Shown here one piece after another: positions 10,798 through 19,498 of a stretch of 64,000 bases of DNA (position 1 is the first letter of the stretch; each line of letters begins with the position of its first letter). The notes under the pieces are model-generated. The model was not told where the DNA came from, made no database searches, and saw only the letters and a list, made by a program, of their open reading frames with translations. The DNA is taken from contig CAJWRM010000003.1 of the NCBI GenBank assembly GCA_913046365.1, positions 107,480 through 171,479 on the forward strand. The letters are read 5' to 3'. This DNA is from an uncultured Flavobacteriales bacterium (GTDB taxonomy: Bacteria > Bacteroidota > Bacteroidia > Flavobacteriales_D > Crocinitomicaceae). A program made the translations under genes and the position numbers.

Positions 10798-10828
10798 CAA
10801 AGTTACTTAATTTTATTTATTACACAAG
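10798..10828 (-). promoter_or_regulatory. Predicted Bacteroidetes-type promoter of the rpsL ribosomal operon
   Basis: On the minus strand TAACTTTG (10805-10798) matches the Bacteroidetes -7 consensus TAnnTTTG. A TTG (10827-10825) lies exactly 19 nt upstream, the consensus spacing for the primary sigma factor of this phylum. It is the only such site in the 162-nt gap between pdhB and rpsL and should drive all genes down to rplR. Confidence 0.65.
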
Positions 10829-10904
10829 GGTAAAGGAAAAAAAAACAATTTTTTTTGAATAGATTTTTCGTTAACACATTAAATAGCCCTTTTTCACAAG
10901 AGTT

Positions 10905-11882
10905 TTAGGCGTACAAAACGTGTTTTATTGCATCGATGAGCTTCTCTTTACTTGGTAAAGCTTCTTCAATCAAAGTTGGGGAGAAGGCGAAGGGTGTGTC
11001 CGTTTGGGTTACGCGTAAAACGGGTGCATCAAGATGATCAAAAGCATAACGTTGAACGTGGTATGCAATTTCTGATGAAATGGAGGCCAATGGCCATGAT
11101 TCTTCAACGACAACGCATCTGTTGGTTTTTTTAATAGATTCAACAATGGTTCCGTAGTCAATAGGCCGAATCGTCCTTAAATCAATAATCTCAATTTCAA
11201 TATTTTCTTTTGCTAATATTTCAGCAACTTCTTCTGCAATCTTTATGATTTTTCCAAACGAAACGATTGTGACGTGTTGTCCTTTTCGTTTGATATTTGC
11301 TGTACCAATAGGTATTAAGTATTCTCCTTCAGGAACCTCACCTTTATCACCATACATCTTTTCTGATTCTAGAAATACGACAGGGTCTTCGTCTCTAATT
11401 GCGGATTTTAATAAACCCTTAGCATCTGCTGGGTTTGATGGTGTGATTACCTTCAAACCAGGTACATGTGCATAAAATGCTTCAAAACTCTGCGAGTGTG
11501 TTGCTGCCAACTGCCCAGCAGTTCCATTCCCCCCTCTGAAAACAATAGGGCAATGATACTGTCCTCCTGACATTTGAAGCATTTTTGCAGCACTATTTAT
11601 AATCTGATCTGCTGCAAGGATTGCAAAATTCCAAGTCATGAACTCCACTATTGGTTTCAATCCATTCATGGACGCACCAACTGCAATACCCGCAAAACCT
11701 AATTCCGCAATAGGTGTATCAATAACACGTTTAGGTCCAAACTCATCCAACATTCCTTGGGAAACCTTGTAGGCTCCATTATATTCCGCAACCTCTTCAC
11801 CTAAAAGAAAAACGCTTTTATCTTTTCGCATTTCTTCAGACATCGCCTCTCTCAAGGCTTCTCTATATTGTAATGTTTTCAT
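10905..11882 (-). CDS. pdhB: Pyruvate dehydrogenase E1 component, beta subunit
   Basis: 325 residues, typical of an E1 beta subunit of an alpha2beta2 2-oxoacid dehydrogenase. It begins MKTLQYREALREAMSEEM. It has LLGEEVAEYNGAYKVSQGM around the thiamine diphosphate site, the DTPIAELGFAGIAVGAS block, and a C-terminal transketolase domain with VVVEESWP. Most similar in pattern to the pyruvate-specific enzymes. It works with E1 alpha and E2/E3, which are not in this window. It lies 46 nt downstream of clpX but seems to have its own promoter. Confidence 0.92.
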   Translation of the reverse strand: MKTLQYREALREAMSEEMRKDKSVFLLGEEVAEYNGAYKVSQGMLDEFGPKRVIDTPIAELGFAGIAVGASMNGLKPIVEFMTWNFAILAADQIINSAAKMLQMSGGQYHCPIVFRGGNGTAGQLAATHSQSFEAFYAHVPGLKVITPSNPADAKGLLKSAIRDEDPVVFLESEKMYGDKGEVPEGEYLIPIGTANIKRKGQHVTIVSFGKIIKIAEEVAEILAKENIEIEIIDLRTIRPIDYGTIVESIKKTNRCVVVEESWPLASISSEIAYHVQRYAFDHLDAPVLRVTQTDTPFAFSPTLIEEALPSKEKLIDAIKHVLYA

Positions 11883-11903
11883 TCGTTCACGTATTTAGAG
11901 GTA

Positions 11904-11936
11904 CAAAAGTATAAAAGAAGATTGTAATTTAAGCAA
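11904..11936 (-). promoter_or_regulatory. Predicted promoter of pdhB
   Basis: TACTTTTG on the minus strand (11911-11904) matches TAnnTTTG; a TTG (11936-11934) lies 22 nt upstream, inside the last codons of clpX. A start site a few bases downstream would give a leader of about 15 nt before the pdhB ATG. Confidence 0.45.
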
Positions 11937-13158
11937 CCTTGAGCTTTGCCATTTTCGATTTATCGAATTTTCCTTTTGCATAATCTTCGGTAACCTTCAA
12001 TGTTTTTGTTTTGGAGGAAGGTAAATTGAACATTGCATCTGTTAAAATGGCCTCACAAATAGAACGTAAACCCCTTGCTCCAAGTTTATATTCGATGGCC
12101 TTTGAAACAATAAAATCTAATGCTTTTTGATCCATACTCAATTTGATGCCATCGAGCTTAAATATTTTTTCGTATTGTTTTACTAACGCATTTTTAGGTT
12201 CTGTTAGTATTCTTTTTAATGCGAATGGATCTAATGGTTCGAGGTAGCTCAAGACAGGAAATCTTCCAATAAGCTCTGGGATCAAACCGAAATTTTTAAC
12301 ATCTGTTGCGTTGATATATTGTAATAATGAATCTGAATCAACATCAGGTTGCCCTGACGATGAAAACCCAATGGTTTGTCTATTTACGCGCTGGGCAATG
12401 AGCTTTTCTATTCCATCGAAGGCTCCACCACAAATAAAAAGTATACCTTTTGTATTCACTTGAATCATTTTTTGTTCAGGATGCTTTCTACCCCCTTGTG
12501 GAGGTACATTTATTTCTGAACCTTCCAGCAGCTTGAGTAATGCCTGCTGGACTCCTTCTCCTGATACATCTCGTGTAATAGACGGGTTATCATCCTTACG
12601 CGCAATTTTATCAATTTCATCTATAAAAACAATCCCTCTTTCGGCAGCCTCGACGTCATAATCAGCGACCTGAAGAAGACGCGAAAGTACACTCTCAACA
12701 TCTTCGCCAACATATCCTGCTTGAGTGAGAACCGTAGCATCTGCAATACAAAAGGGAACTTTCAGCAGCTTTGCAATGGTTTTCGCTAGTAGCGTTTTTC
12801 CAGTTCCTGTTCGACCAACTAAAACTACATTCGACTTTTCAATTTCAATTTCATCTGAAGTATCAGCATTCAATCGCTTGTAGTGGTTGTAAACAGCAAC
12901 AGAGAGTACTTTTTTCGCTTCCTCTTGCCCAATGACATATTCATCTAGCTCTGCTTTTATCTCTTTCGGAAACCTTACATCAAGTTTCTTTTTCGTGCTC
13001 GCTTGTTTTTCAGTCGTATTAGAAAATTCTTCTGCTACAATCTGATTCGCTTGTTTTGCACAATTTTCACAAATGTGACCTGTAACTCCAGCAATTAAAA
13101 TTTTTACTTCCTCTCGAGGAAGGCCACAAAATGAACAAGATGTTTTTTTAGTTGACAT
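11929..13158 (-). CDS. clpX: ATP-dependent Clp protease, ATP-binding subunit ClpX
   Basis: 409 residues. An N-terminal zinc-binding domain has C8, C11, C30 and C33. The AAA+ domain carries Walker A (GRTGTGKT, residues 115-122), Walker B (VFIDEID, about 177-183) and a sensor 2 region with GARGLRSI. ClpX unfolds substrates and feeds them to ClpP. Its start is directly adjacent to the clpP stop, so the pair is surely co-transcribed. The loop between the zinc finger and AAA+ module is Ser/Thr/Lys-rich. Confidence 0.97.
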   Translation of the reverse strand: MSTKKTSCSFCGLPREEVKILIAGVTGHICENCAKQANQIVAEEFSNTTEKQASTKKKLDVRFPKEIKAELDEYVIGQEEAKKVLSVAVYNHYKRLNADTSDEIEIEKSNVVLVGRTGTGKTLLAKTIAKLLKVPFCIADATVLTQAGYVGEDVESVLSRLLQVADYDVEAAERGIVFIDEIDKIARKDDNPSITRDVSGEGVQQALLKLLEGSEINVPPQGGRKHPEQKMIQVNTKGILFICGGAFDGIEKLIAQRVNRQTIGFSSSGQPDVDSDSLLQYINATDVKNFGLIPELIGRFPVLSYLEPLDPFALKRILTEPKNALVKQYEKIFKLDGIKLSMDQKALDFIVSKAIEYKLGARGLRSICEAILTDAMFNLPSSKTKTLKVTEDYAKGKFDKSKMAKLKVA

Positions 13159-13827
13159 TTATTTTGGGTTGCGCAATAGAATTTCATCAACCATACCGTA
13201 TGCTTTTGCCTCTGTTGCTGTCATCCAATAATCCCTATCAGAATCTTCCCAAACCTTGTCATAGGTTTGTTTAGAATGAGTAGCAATTATATCGTAGAGT
13301 TCTTTTTTCAGCTTCTGAATCTCCCGTGCGGTGATTTCAATATCACTTGCTTGTCCCTGTGCTCCACCTAAAGGCTGGTGAATCATAACACGTGAGTGTT
13401 TCAATGCACTCCTTTTACCATCTGCACCTGCACAAAGCAGAACGGCACCCATAGATGCTGCCATACCAGTACATATTGTAGCTACATCTGGTCGTATGTA
13501 TTGCATGGTGTCGTAGATCCCTAGACCGGCATAAACTGAACCTCCTGGAGAATTAAGGTAAATCTGAATGTCTTTCTTTGCGTCCACAGATTCGAGAAAC
13601 AAAAGCTGAGCATTTATAATGTTTGCAACCTGGTCATTGATTCCCGTGCCTAAAAATATAATTCGATCCATCATAAGTCGAGAAAATACATCCATTTGTG
13701 TCATGTTTAATGAACGCTCTTCGATTATATATGGCGTAAGTGAAGACTCAATATAATGGTCCACAAACGTACTATTGATACCCATATGCTTTGTCGCATA
13801 TTTTCTAAATTCAGTTCCCTCTTTCAT
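13159..13827 (-). CDS. clpP: ATP-dependent Clp protease proteolytic subunit ClpP
   Basis: 222 residues. The catalytic Ser is in GMAASMGA (S125), the His in MIHQPLGG (H150), and an Asp (D199) has the right spacing, so the triad is intact. About 30 residues precede the conserved core, a likely propeptide plus Bacteroidetes-type N-terminus. It degrades proteins delivered by ClpX, encoded immediately downstream. It is divergent from the glycosyltransferase gene at 13903 with a 75-nt gap. Confidence 0.97.
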   Translation of the reverse strand: MKEGTEFRKYATKHMGINSTFVDHYIESSLTPYIIEERSLNMTQMDVFSRLMMDRIIFLGTGINDQVANIINAQLLFLESVDAKKDIQIYLNSPGGSVYAGLGIYDTMQYIRPDVATICTGMAASMGAVLLCAGADGKRSALKHSRVMIHQPLGGAQGQASDIEITAREIQKLKKELYDIIATHSKQTYDKVWEDSDRDYWMTATEAKAYGMVDEILLRNPK

Positions 13828-13902
13828 TTCTTTTTTTGTAATATATTCGGCTAAAATAATGAATATCGGTTGATTTAGTCTCTATTTTTCTAATTTTAAA
13901 AA

Positions 13903-14841
13903 GTGATTCAGCCACATGATATTTCAGATAAGCGCATTGGTATTTCAGTTCTGAACTGGGGTTTGGGTCATGTTACCCGAAGTATCCCTATTATTGAGAC
14001 TTTATGTCGACAAAATAACGAGGTGTTTATTTTTTGTAATGAACACCAAAAGCTCATCTTTAGTCAATACCTCAGAGATGTAAATTTTGTCAACCACAGA
14101 GGTTATCCATTCAAGTTTAATGGAAAAGGTCGATTCAAAATAGATTTACTTCTTACCTCAAGAAAGCTGTACCAATACTTGAAATCCGAAAAGAAACTTG
14201 CTCATACATATGTAGAAAAATATAAGTTGGATATGCTTATTTCAGACCAGCGTTATGGATTTATTAGTAAAGTCCCATCAATCTTTATAACGCATCAGCT
14301 TCAGTTTCCAGTTCGGGGAATTTACAAGCTGGGCAACCTTATTAATAGGCAACAGATCTCCAATTTCAGCTCAATTTGGATCATGGACAATGAACATGAG
14401 CGTTATGCAGGAAAACTATCCCAAAATATAAATTACGATAAAGCTATATATATAGGTTGTCATTCTCGTTTTCAATTATTAGAAAAACGAATAGAAAAAG
14501 AAGTGAAAGGGCTTCTAGTATTTAATGGTCCCGAGGTTTATTCGCAATTCTTGTTGGATACATTTATACCGAAAATTAAGAATGGTGAAATAGAAAAGAT
14601 TATAGGTCCTGAATCTGTTCGGTCTTTATTATTAAGAAAAAATATAAAAACACCGTTTTTTGCGAGTACAGATATGTCCTCCATTGATGCACTTTTTATG
14701 AAGACATCAAAGGTTTTTGGTTTCTTCGGCTATACTACGCTTATGGATTGTCTTGAGCTTGGTTGTGACTATAACTTAATTCCAACACCTGGACAAGACG
14801 AGCAGATTTATCTGGCAAAAAGGCATAAAAAAAGCCTCTAA
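13903..14841 (+). CDS. MurG-like glycosyltransferase family protein
   Basis: 312 residues starting at a GTG; an in-frame stop two codons upstream rules out a longer start. The N-terminal ISVLNWGLGHVTRSIPI is the nucleotide-sugar glycosyltransferase loop of the MurG-like family seen in many Bacteroidetes, and the C-terminal GFFGYTTLMDCLELG...IPTPGQDEQIYLA matches the donor-binding end. The acceptor is unknown. Its C-terminus stops soon after the DEQ motif, and its TAA stop lies in the loop of the terminator at 14830-14851, so the tail looks short for the family. It stands alone between clpP and a convergent lipoprotein gene. Confidence 0.75.
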   Translation: MIQPHDISDKRIGISVLNWGLGHVTRSIPIIETLCRQNNEVFIFCNEHQKLIFSQYLRDVNFVNHRGYPFKFNGKGRFKIDLLLTSRKLYQYLKSEKKLAHTYVEKYKLDMLISDQRYGFISKVPSIFITHQLQFPVRGIYKLGNLINRQQISNFSSIWIMDNEHERYAGKLSQNINYDKAIYIGCHSRFQLLEKRIEKEVKGLLVFNGPEVYSQFLLDTFIPKIKNGEIEKIIGPESVRSLLLRKNIKTPFFASTDMSSIDALFMKTSKVFGFFGYTTLMDCLELGCDYNLIPTPGQDEQIYLAKRHKKSL

Positions 14842-14851
14842 AGAGGCTTTT
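14830..14851. terminator. Bidirectional intrinsic terminator
   Basis: A perfect 9-bp stem (AAAAGCCTC, loop TAAA, GAGGCTTTT) with A-rich and T-rich ends lies between the convergent genes ending at 14841 and 14873. It can work on both strands. The stop codon of the plus-strand glycosyltransferase (14839-14841) lies in the loop. Confidence 0.85.
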
Positions 14852-14872
14852 AATATAAGTTATTTTAATGCT

Positions 14873-16594
14873 TTACTTTACTAATGCTTGAAATGCTGCA
14901 TCTTCAAAGAACTTTACAAACTCACGGTCTTTACCGGCTTTTGCCTTAAAACTTCCATCTTCTGCAATAGCTAATTTAAGTTTGGCAACAACATCACTTG
15001 CTCCTGTTCCTCCTCTGGCTGCCATAATTGCCGCTAGATAAAGTCCATCTGCATCGTTTTTGTCATCGCTGTCTGCTAATGTAGCCTCTGCAGATGAAAG
15101 ATCTCCTTGAAGAAGTTGCGCTAGTGCTTTATTAAAGGTATTTCCTGAGATATTTCCTTCAGCTGAAGAATATGCGCCATCCAAAATATCTAAGCCTGCA
15201 GTATTGGCTTTAACTATACTCATTTTATCTGAATCCATTCCTTTTGCCTTTGCGAAAAGCGCTCTACTTCCCTCACGGTCACCTTCGAGCATTGAAATTG
15301 CAGCTAGGTTATTCATTACCTCTCCTGATGCATTCAAGTTAGCAGCTGCCTCAAAGTTTGCTTTTGCATTTGGGATATCATTTTGAACATAGTAAAGTGA
15401 TCCAAGATTATTATAAACACGGCTATCGTTCATCTTTTCTGCAACAGCAGTGTAAAGTGCAATACGTGAATTCAAATCTTTCAAAAGCGTTTCACCAGTG
15501 TATAAAACCTCTTCAACATTAAGTGTATCCGTTTTATTTGTTGCAAAGGCAATCATTTCTTCGTCTGTTAGACCGCTTTCTTTATAATTTACAGTAATCA
15601 CTGCTCTACGAATGTTTGGAAAAACATCTTTTTCCAACTGAGTATATGACTTTCCTAGACGAACCATTTCAGCTTCTCTTTTTTCAGGATCTTTTTCCAT
15701 TTCTAATACACGAATGAAAAGGTTTTTGTCTCCTTCTGAAATAGACTTTGTAGCAGCCAATTGTTTTTTAAATTCTTCGAAGTCTTCTCCCAGACCTTTC
15801 TGATCGTATGTCGCCACGTCTGTATATGCTTCAAGCTTTGATTTCTTCATTAATTTTGAAAAGGATTTTGCAGCACTTTCAACTCGATCTGTTGATAAGT
15901 CTCCATTTTTAGCGAATTCACCATCAGGTGAAGCATATCCTTTGATTGATATAGATTGGATTTCGAGCTTTTCATTTTCTTGTGAAGCTGCTATCCATGA
16001 TACTATGTCAACAATATCATCGTCCTTGAGCTCTTTTGATTTAACTAAAGACTTTCCTTTGTTGTAATTGATTACTGCGCTCACGCTTTTGTCTACAACC
16101 CTAACGAGTTCATCACTTTGAGTACACATTTTACAGGTCATTCTCGCAAGAAGTGGGGTAATAATTGTTGCATCAGCTATTTTCGCTGATGGAAGTTCAC
16201 CTTTTTCTTTGGATTTTGCTCCTTTATAAATTTTACCAGTTAAGACTAAATCAGCTGCCTCAAGAGAAGGGTCATAAGCTAGTGAGGTTTCAAATGTTGC
16301 AGTTCCACCTGGTTTAAAGTCAATGGTTTTTCCATTTCCTTGGATTTTTTCACCTTGAATGGTCCAAACACCTAAAGCTTTATTGCCAAGTTTTGGTGTA
16401 ATTTCAGCTTTAACACTTTTACTAATTCCCTTTTCTGGCACATTAACCGTTACTGAGAATTTAATACTGTCTCCATGCATTTCTAGAGGGCTTGGAGTAA
16501 CTGTGTAATCCAGATCCTTGAGAAGGGTACAACTTGAGAGAATCAAAAATGAGATAAAAAACCCCATAAATGCTTTGAAAGAATTGCTTTTCAT
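14873..16594 (-). CDS. Lipoprotein with OmpA-like region and TPR repeats
   Basis: 573 residues. A lipoprotein signal peptide ends at LSSC (Cys22). The middle region (about 190-340) contains ISIKGYASPDGEFAKNGDLSTDRVESAAK, the OmpA-type pattern for binding peptidoglycan, but the segment is split by a long insertion. The C-terminal third has tetratricopeptide-like repeats (RVYNNLGSLYYVQNDIPNAKANFEAA, then EVMNNLAAISMLEGDREGSRALFAKA). A CKMC motif sits between the N-terminal beta-rich part and the OmpA-like part. It probably acts in the periplasm at the outer membrane; the exact role is not recognised. It has its own promoter and shares a terminator with the gene at 13903. Confidence 0.7.
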   Translation of the reverse strand: MKSNSFKAFMGFFISFLILSSCTLLKDLDYTVTPSPLEMHGDSIKFSVTVNVPEKGISKSVKAEITPKLGNKALGVWTIQGEKIQGNGKTIDFKPGGTATFETSLAYDPSLEAADLVLTGKIYKGAKSKEKGELPSAKIADATIITPLLARMTCKMCTQSDELVRVVDKSVSAVINYNKGKSLVKSKELKDDDIVDIVSWIAASQENEKLEIQSISIKGYASPDGEFAKNGDLSTDRVESAAKSFSKLMKKSKLEAYTDVATYDQKGLGEDFEEFKKQLAATKSISEGDKNLFIRVLEMEKDPEKREAEMVRLGKSYTQLEKDVFPNIRRAVITVNYKESGLTDEEMIAFATNKTDTLNVEEVLYTGETLLKDLNSRIALYTAVAEKMNDSRVYNNLGSLYYVQNDIPNAKANFEAAANLNASGEVMNNLAAISMLEGDREGSRALFAKAKGMDSDKMSIVKANTAGLDILDGAYSSAEGNISGNTFNKALAQLLQGDLSSAEATLADSDDKNDADGLYLAAIMAARGGTGASDVVAKLKLAIAEDGSFKAKAGKDREFVKFFEDAAFQALVK

Positions 16595-16621
16595 AATAGT
16601 TTATAATTGTAAAATATTCTG

Positions 16622-16651
16622 CAAAGTTAATAAGATTAACTGAAGCGACAA
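16622..16651 (-). promoter_or_regulatory. Predicted promoter of the OmpA-like/TPR lipoprotein gene
   Basis: TAACTTTG on the minus strand (16629-16622) preceded by TTG (16651-16649) with exactly 19 nt between them: a full match to the Bacteroidetes consensus. The expected start is about 20 nt upstream of the ATG at 16594. Confidence 0.65.
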
Positions 16652-16694
16652 TTTATGTTGTGTAATCTTTAATTTATTTATTCATATTTTATCT

Positions 16695-17138
16695 TCACGC
16701 TTGAAATTTTTGTCTCGGATCTTTTAAGAAATTAAGTTCGTTTAAAGGTATTAAGACAAAGTCTCGTTCATGGTATTTTGGATGTGGAACCTTCAATCCA
16801 TCCTCATCGAAAATCTGATTATTGTAAAAAATAATATCAATATCAATGATCCGATCCTCGTAACCTTCTTTTGTTCTTGTGCGTCCCATAGCCCCCTCAA
16901 TTCGATGAATTTTATGCAAAATTTCTCGGCACTGGTAAGTTGTCTCAATCGCTATACATGAATTCATAAAATCGTTATTTGAATCAAACCCTTGTGACGG
17001 ATTTTCATAAAAGGAAGAAAATTTTACAATTTTCCCGATATATTTCTTGACATATTGATAAGCTAACGCTAGATTTTCTTTTCTTTTACCAATATTTGAT
17101 CCTAGAGACAAAACAACTTTATTCAATTCTTTCTCCAT
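16695..17138 (-). CDS. folK: 2-amino-4-hydroxy-6-hydroxymethyldihydropteridine pyrophosphokinase
   Basis: 147 residues with the HPPK signatures: LSLGSNIGKRKENL at the N-terminus and the metal/ATP-binding EGYEDRIIDIDIIFYN segment, then VPHPKYHERDFVLIPL. It makes the pyrophosphorylated pterin used by dihydropteroate synthase in folate synthesis. The start overlaps the end of gldD by 16 nt, so it is the last gene of the topA-ssb-gldE-gldD-folK run. folB, one step earlier in the pathway, is at 47966. Confidence 0.95.
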   Translation of the reverse strand: MEKELNKVVLSLGSNIGKRKENLALAYQYVKKYIGKIVKFSSFYENPSQGFDSNNDFMNSCIAIETTYQCREILHKIHRIEGAMGRTRTKEGYEDRIIDIDIIFYNNQIFDEDGLKVPHPKYHERDFVLIPLNELNFLKDPRQKFQA

Positions 17139-17713
17139 GAAAATGTATTCAGCATAACGTTAAGGTCCTCCTTTATATAGGCAAGTACGTTTCTTAAGGA
17201 ATCATAGTTAGGAACACAATTTAAGATAACCTCCCCTCTGAGAAAATTTCTAGACGAGTCTGTTAAATAAAATTGATAATTTGTTGCTACATCCCCTTTA
17301 AGATCAAACAGTGTTCCGTAAACCCTGTTTTCTTGATCTATGATTTGATCAAAATCAATTTGATCTGCCTTTATTTTATGAAAGTCAACTTCCTTATTTG
17401 AAAAGTTAATGAGGCTCGGCAGAGAGTCTTTATGCTCTAATTTTTTATAAAACAGGTTGATCGTTCCATTTAGTGCTCTTCCCATGAAAATTTCTTGCTC
17501 ACAATAATTACTATCACAATTTACAGGACTTTTTAGTGTATATAGATCTGATATATTAAAGTCAAATGGAGCATCGAATGTTTCCGTATGATAGCTATGC
17601 GCTGGTAGCTTTGTTTTTAAGTAGGTAGGAGGTTTTGGAATGGGGTTGTCATCTTTACAAGACGCCAAAACCAATAGGAATATTGACAACAAGAATATGA
17701 AATACCTAATCAT
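17123..17713 (-). CDS. gldD: Gliding motility lipoprotein GldD
   Basis: 196 residues with a lipoprotein signal (LASC, Cys19) followed by PKPPTYLKTKLP, the Pro-rich start seen in GldD. Later segments NYCEQEIFMGRALNGTINLFYKKL and FDLKGDVATNYQFYLTDSSRNFLRGEV also fit. GldD is needed for gliding and type IX secretion in Flavobacterium; its molecular role is not well defined. The gldE-gldD pairing supports the call. It overlaps gldE by 8 nt and folK by 16 nt. Confidence 0.93.
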   Translation of the reverse strand: MIRYFIFLLSIFLLVLASCKDDNPIPKPPTYLKTKLPAHSYHTETFDAPFDFNISDLYTLKSPVNCDSNYCEQEIFMGRALNGTINLFYKKLEHKDSLPSLINFSNKEVDFHKIKADQIDFDQIIDQENRVYGTLFDLKGDVATNYQFYLTDSSRNFLRGEVILNCVPNYDSLRNVLAYIKEDLNVMLNTFSWRKN

Positions 17714-19019
17714 GGTTATTCGTTATTACTTTTAATGTTTTAACGCGTCTTTTGTCGGAAGATTCTACAATAATCTTACATTTTTCAACTTCAATAAATT
17801 CATTGTTTTTTAGAATTCTTCCGGCTTGCTCGATTACAAATCCGCCGATTGTTTCAGCGTCTCCTTTAATTTTTTCGAAGGCTTCAGGTTTAATTTTAGA
17901 TGCTTTGTAAAAATCCATTAGGGATGTTCGGCCTTCAAAAATGTAAACACCATCATCAATTCTAGAATAAACTAATTCTTCCTCATCAAATTCATCCGTG
18001 ATTTCTCCGACAATTTCTTCCAATATGTCTTCCAACGTGACAATTCCTGAGGCTCCACCGTACTCATCCACTACGATCGAGAGGTGCATTTTCTTTGTTT
18101 TAAATTCTTGTAGCAAATCATTGATCTTTTTATTCTCTGGAATAAAGAAGGGTTTACGAAGGGTACTCTGCCAATTGAATTGATCATTTTGATTTAAATA
18201 GGGTAAAAGATCTTTAATATATAGTATTCCAATGACCTGATCTGCTGTTTCCTTATACACTGGAATTCTGGAAAATCCACAGTCTAAAATAAAGGCTTTG
18301 ATTTCACTAAATTTCATCTCTGCGTCAACAGCAGAAACCTCAATTCGAGGCTTCATGATCTGAGATGCCTCAGTTTTTCCAAATTTCACAATCCCTTCTA
18401 GGATATTATGCTCGTCATCAAGAGACTCTTCTTTCGTAATCGCCACAGCCTGCTCTAAATCTGAAGATGATAAATTCACCTTCCCCTTTTTGGTCTGATC
18501 AAAAAGTCGTGAGCTTTTAACCAAGGCTCGAACAAGAAAGGAAAAAGGCGGTGTTTTTTTGATTATCAAAATTGGCGTGCTCATCAGTCTTGTGACTAAG
18601 GGTGCATTTTTTACAGCAAATATCTTAGGTATAACCTCACCCCAAATTAGAATCACAAGAGTAATCCCTACAACTTCTAAAAAGAAGCGGAGGTAGTTAT
18701 CAGCCATAGGGAAATAGTAGTTGATTAGGTAGCTTGATAAGATGATGATGCCAACATTCACAAAATTATTTGCAATTAGTAGCGCTGCCAAAAGTTCTTT
18801 TGGATGCTTCAGTAGTGATAAAATTTTGTTTTCACTTTTCGTTGTATTCTCAGACAAAGCTTCTGTATCTTTCGGAGAAAGTGAAAAATAGGCTGATTCA
18901 GCACCTGAAAATAGAGCGGAAAGTAATAGAAGCAAAAAGATGAAAGAGCTCAAGATGAGCACAGTGCTATCCAATTGTACTGCCTGAATAAATAAGGGAG
19001 GAGGTTCTACGTTGTTCAT
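17706..19019 (-). CDS. gldE: Gliding motility-associated protein GldE (DUF21/CBS membrane protein)
   Basis: 437 residues. An N-terminal DUF21 region has several membrane segments (about residues 15-160), then paired CBS domains (EASQIMKPRIEVSAVD; ADQVIGILYIKDLLPYL), VVDEYGGASGIVTLEDILEEIVGEI, and a C-terminal CorC/HlyC domain. This is the CNNM/CorC-type family, possibly ion transport. GldE is functionally linked to GldD. The start shares one base with the ssb stop and the end overlaps gldD. Confidence 0.93.
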   Translation of the reverse strand: MNNVEPPPLFIQAVQLDSTVLILSSFIFLLLLLSALFSGAESAYFSLSPKDTEALSENTTKSENKILSLLKHPKELLAALLIANNFVNVGIIILSSYLINYYFPMADNYLRFFLEVVGITLVILIWGEVIPKIFAVKNAPLVTRLMSTPILIIKKTPPFSFLVRALVKSSRLFDQTKKGKVNLSSSDLEQAVAITKEESLDDEHNILEGIVKFGKTEASQIMKPRIEVSAVDAEMKFSEIKAFILDCGFSRIPVYKETADQVIGILYIKDLLPYLNQNDQFNWQSTLRKPFFIPENKKINDLLQEFKTKKMHLSIVVDEYGGASGIVTLEDILEEIVGEITDEFDEEELVYSRIDDGVYIFEGRTSLMDFYKASKIKPEAFEKIKGDAETIGGFVIEQAGRILKNNEFIEVEKCKIIVESSDKRRVKTLKVITNNHD

Positions 19020-19462
19020 TAAAATGGAAGTGAATCGTCTGTTTGATCGTCTAAATCTTCAATTTTAGAAGTTATTTTATTTACGTTGTCTGAAGCATAG
19101 GAATGAATCGTTTTTTCTTTCGGCTCCATTTTAGAGAGAATTGTAAGTGCATCGGCGACCACATCTACATTATAGCGTTGCTGTCCCTCTTTATCCTTCC
19201 AAGCCCTTTTTTTTAGCTTACCTTCGACATATACCTTCATTCCTTTTTTGAGAAATTTCTCACTAACCTCCGCGAGGCCTCTCCAAACTACTATATCATG
19301 CCAATCGGTGTTTTCGATGCGCTTGCCAGAAAGTTTATCTGTATATTGTTCTGATGTAGCTAATGAGAATCTAGCCAGCAGAGCACCAGATTCAAGTTTA
19401 CGTACCTCAGGGTCTTTGCCTAGGTTGCCAATAAGAATAACTTTATTTACACTCCCGTTCAT
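19019..19462 (-). CDS. ssb: Single-stranded DNA-binding protein
   Basis: 147 residues. The OB-fold is clear: VNKVILIGNLGKDPEVR at the N-terminus, then WHDIVVWRGLAEVSEKFLKKGMKVYVEGKL. The C-terminal tail ends DDSLPF, the acidic tip that recruits repair and replication proteins. It lies 36 nt after topA and is coupled to gldE; from memory, Flavobacteria often have mutY before ssb, but here topA takes that place. Confidence 0.96.
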   Translation of the reverse strand: MNGSVNKVILIGNLGKDPEVRKLESGALLARFSLATSEQYTDKLSGKRIENTDWHDIVVWRGLAEVSEKFLKKGMKVYVEGKLKKRAWKDKEGQQRYNVDVVADALTILSKMEPKEKTIHSYASDNVNKITSKIEDLDDQTDDSLPF

Positions 19463-19498
19463 AGAGTAAAGATAAAAAAAACAAAATTGACCAATCGA

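Noticed and set aside
14820..14841. Possible frameshift in the A-run at the end of the glycosyltransferase gene
   Set aside because: Reading the neighbouring frame gives a stop within about twelve codons, so no longer conserved tail is restored.
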